Part shown: positions 61,784-64,000 of the stretch, piece after piece
How the letters are laid out: each line of letters begins with the position of its first letter
Position numbering within the stretch: position 1 is the first letter of the stretch
DNA from: Diprion similis
Taxonomy: Eukaryota > Arthropoda > Insecta > Hymenoptera > Diprionidae
DNA: 64,000 bases
NCBI RefSeq assembly: GCF_021155765.1
Contig: NC_060105.1
Coordinates: 7,047,001 to 7,111,000 of the forward strand
Reading direction: 5' to 3'
Made by a program: the position numbers and the translations under genes
Notes under the pieces: model-generated
What the model saw: only the letters and a program-made list of their open reading frames with translations
Databases searched by the model: none
What the model was told of the DNA's origin: nothing

Positions 61784-63073
61784 AAATTCGCCTGCGGAGA
61801 TGAGAAGACAATCGTATTCGTCCAGCATGAGCATCGGGAGTGCGAGCGGCGCCGGCGAGCCTCTGATCGTCGTCGAGGAGAGCCTCCTGGGGGAAGAGGA
61901 GGCTGAACGGCGAAGAACCGAATCCCCGCCCCGCTGCGTGGATCCGGATTCTCCCTCACTCAACCCGTATCTTCTTTCGCCCTGGCGAGAGACTCGGAAA
62001 CATTCCCTTCCCACGCCCCAGTGCACCTCGGGTATCACCGCGTCGCAGGTGAGCTCGGATATCCAGGTCTTAGGCGTCAAGACGGGGAGTCTTCGCCGGA
62101 TGAAAATGCTCTCAGAACTAGAAATAAGACGGGGCAAAGAATTTTCAGAGTAGACAATGATGGGGTCTCACATTTTTAACTTGAGATAGAAAGAAGTTAT
62201 CTGTATGATCCAAAAATTAGACGAACCGAATTTTCAATTCTTTTTATTAGAAATCAATTTCACGAAGGGTATCCAAGATTATTATCAATTTCCACGCTAA
62301 AATCAATAAGTGAAGAGAAAAATAATAATCACTAAAAATAGTGACGAATTTTTCAAAAAAATCACAAGTATAACGAGCACCGTACAATGACTAGAAAAAT
62401 GAGATGAAAAATTAGTTGAACTTTCAAAGTACCGTGTTTATATTGTCATGTTGTAGAGGATTAGCTTCGTCGACTTTTAAATTAAATTCACTAGCGTCAA
62501 ATCGAACTTCCCAAAATTCATGAAACTGGATCATCAACTTATCCTTGTTAAAAGTAGTCAAGGATTTCTTTCCTCCTATCAATTCCGGTATAGTTTTAAG
62601 CGAAGATGTGTAACCTCCTTAAAGCCCTGTCGTTACCACTCCATTCTATAATCTTTACCTTCGCCTTCTTCCATTGACCGTACAAAAGAAAAAGATGCGA
62701 TTTTTCCTCGACCCTCGACCCTTGGTCACGCGATTTCGCATTCTTTGCACAGGTCCGGCGACTTAGCGAACGTGGAGAGGGTTCCGGGCCGACAGCCCGA
62801 GAAGCTGCGTTCCTGGCGACGCTTTCTCAAGCCCCAGCACCACAGCCTGGGGGCCGTCGACACTCCGTTGTGACGATATCGAGGGTGCCACCGACTCTTT
62901 TCGGCCGGAACCGGCGCGAGTCCATCGCAGCATTTCCCATGGGAGCTCCGAGGATCCTTCCGAGCAGACGGGACTCGTCTTCGAGCATCGGTTTGCCGCC
63001 CAGCAACAGCGGAAGCACGCACAATCTCCAGTTGGACATCATGGACGACATCGCCGAGATAAAGGCGAAGAAA
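61784..63073 (+). CDS. Unrecognised basic, serine-rich (likely phosphorylated) protein, N-terminal exons
   Basis: Two exons join in phase 0: 61784-62048 (acceptor TATGTTTCAG, ATG at 61800, donor GCAG|GTGAGC) and 62753-63073 (acceptor TTTGCACAG, donor GAAA|GTGAGT). From the ATG they give 190 residues, and the gene continues beyond the window. The protein is intracellular in character, with no signal peptide or membrane segment. It is rich in RRxS-type basophilic kinase sites (MRRQSYSSS, RKHS, RRLS, RRHS, RRES, RRDSSSS) and ends in an acidic helical stretch, LDIMDDIAEIKAKK. Frame, splice sites and ordered codon use make coding almost certain. I do not recognise the family. The start may be further upstream, because the frame is open from the acceptor to the ATG. 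Confidence 0.75.
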
Positions 63074-64000
63074 GTGAGTCGAGGGATGTGCTGAGGAGAA
63101 TTTATCTCGGGACGGGAAGGGAATCGAGGGGGGGGGGGGGGGGGGTTGAACCGATCGTTTATAAATCGCGTTCACTTCATTTCACCACGATTTTCAATAA
63201 CTTCCGCTGTTCTTTCGTTTATTCGAATGATGCAATTTACGCCCCGTTTCCGGACAATTTTTTTCACCGGCTATTCATGCGGATTGATCGATTCAAAAGA
63301 TTCGATATTATGTGCGGATAACTCAATGTTCTTTGGTTGATCAGGAAAATAGTTCAGGTCGAGACTGATGACTTGGAAAAAGGTCAAGAAACCATGAAAC
63401 ATCGAAACTTGATGTATAATTTCACAAGTTCCAAGGAATTGACAGGATAGTTCAGTATATTTAAGACCGACGTAGAGAGAATATCAGTTTTTCGAAGATA
63501 ATAAATATACGTATATACATATTGTTTTTTTCAAACGCTAAAGTTGATGTAGTGTTAAATTATGCTGCAAAAAGTTTCGTAACCTGGGAAACTTTTTTTC
63601 AAAACTTTGTCGATTGAGTCTCTTCAGAATCTAAATAAAAAAAATGGTAATAGACCGTCAGAGAATGTATTGTGTGAAATTTTGAATACTTATAGGATTT
63701 TTTTCGAAAAGAATTTTCTGCAGTAGATCTATACTTAAGGAAGTTGATTGTTATTAATTTTTATTTCATATTCGTAAGGTTCGAAGTTTTCTTGAAAGAT
63801 AAAAATCAGCAACTAGCGATAATTATGAACAGAAGCTCAAAGATATCAAAGCTTCATTAAAATTCGCTTCAAATGTCTAGAAATCACTCTACGATGTCTG
63901 ATTTTGGGCAGAAAATAATATTATTCAATTCCAATAAATCATATACATTTTTTTTATTTTTTTATTTTTAAACAGATACTCAGTGTGCATATAACTCTTT
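63074..64000. other. Intron of the last gene, right edge of window
   Basis: Starts with the GTGAGT donor and contains a run of 18 G at about 63128-63145. No further exon was seen before the window ends. Confidence 0.5.

Noticed and set aside
61733..62137. Minus-strand frame of 134 codons
   Set aside because: Antisense shadow of the plus-strand exon 61784-62048, which has matching splice phase with the next exon.
1..64000. CRISPR arrays, bacterial operons or viral integrations
   Set aside because: No regularly spaced direct repeats, no dense prokaryotic gene layout and no viral hallmark genes were seen; the genes are intron-bearing and animal-type.

Overview
The window reads as part of an insect genome, most likely hymenopteran. 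The evidence is intron-bearing genes with GT-AG junctions, an AT-rich background with many TA, CT and ATT microsatellites, an intronless divergent ionotropic receptor, and two insect-type defensin genes. No bacterial, organellar or viral genes were seen. The placement in Hymenoptera is an inference from overall character and is not proven.

Left part (1-18 kb), gene-dense: the 3' half of a CAP/ponsin-type adaptor with three SH3 domains lies on the + strand (506-3774). It faces, tail to tail, a complete ADAMTS metalloprotease of the ADAMTS2/3/14 type on the - strand (7112-13488). I could join 13 exons of it in frame into 1185 residues. Behind it, on the same strand, come an intronless ionotropic receptor (14668-16398) and a three-exon Ly6/uPAR-like GPI-anchored protein (16928-17944).

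Middle part (18-50.5 kb): about 32 kb with no gene I can name. It holds simple repeats, a GC-rich island near 25 kb, several non-autonomous transposon-like elements (a hAT-like element at 29.3 kb, a piggyBac-like element at 31.5 kb, foldbacks at 33.3 and 48.6 kb), and a few isolated open stretches with splice-like borders. Those stretches are reported as weak candidate exons only.

Right part (50.5-64 kb): two prepro-defensin genes point at each other (50671-51063 + and 57500-57900 -). They share intron position and phase, second-exon length, a propeptide motif and a similar TATA/initiator arrangement, so they are an inverted duplicate pair. Between them lies a small cysteine-rich open frame. 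At the right edge, two exons in one reading frame (61784-63073 +) begin a basic, serine-rich protein that I do not recognise and that runs out of the window.

The genes do not form a pathway. The main functional groups are cell adhesion and extracellular matrix (CAP, ADAMTS), chemosensation (ionotropic receptor) and humoral immunity (defensins).
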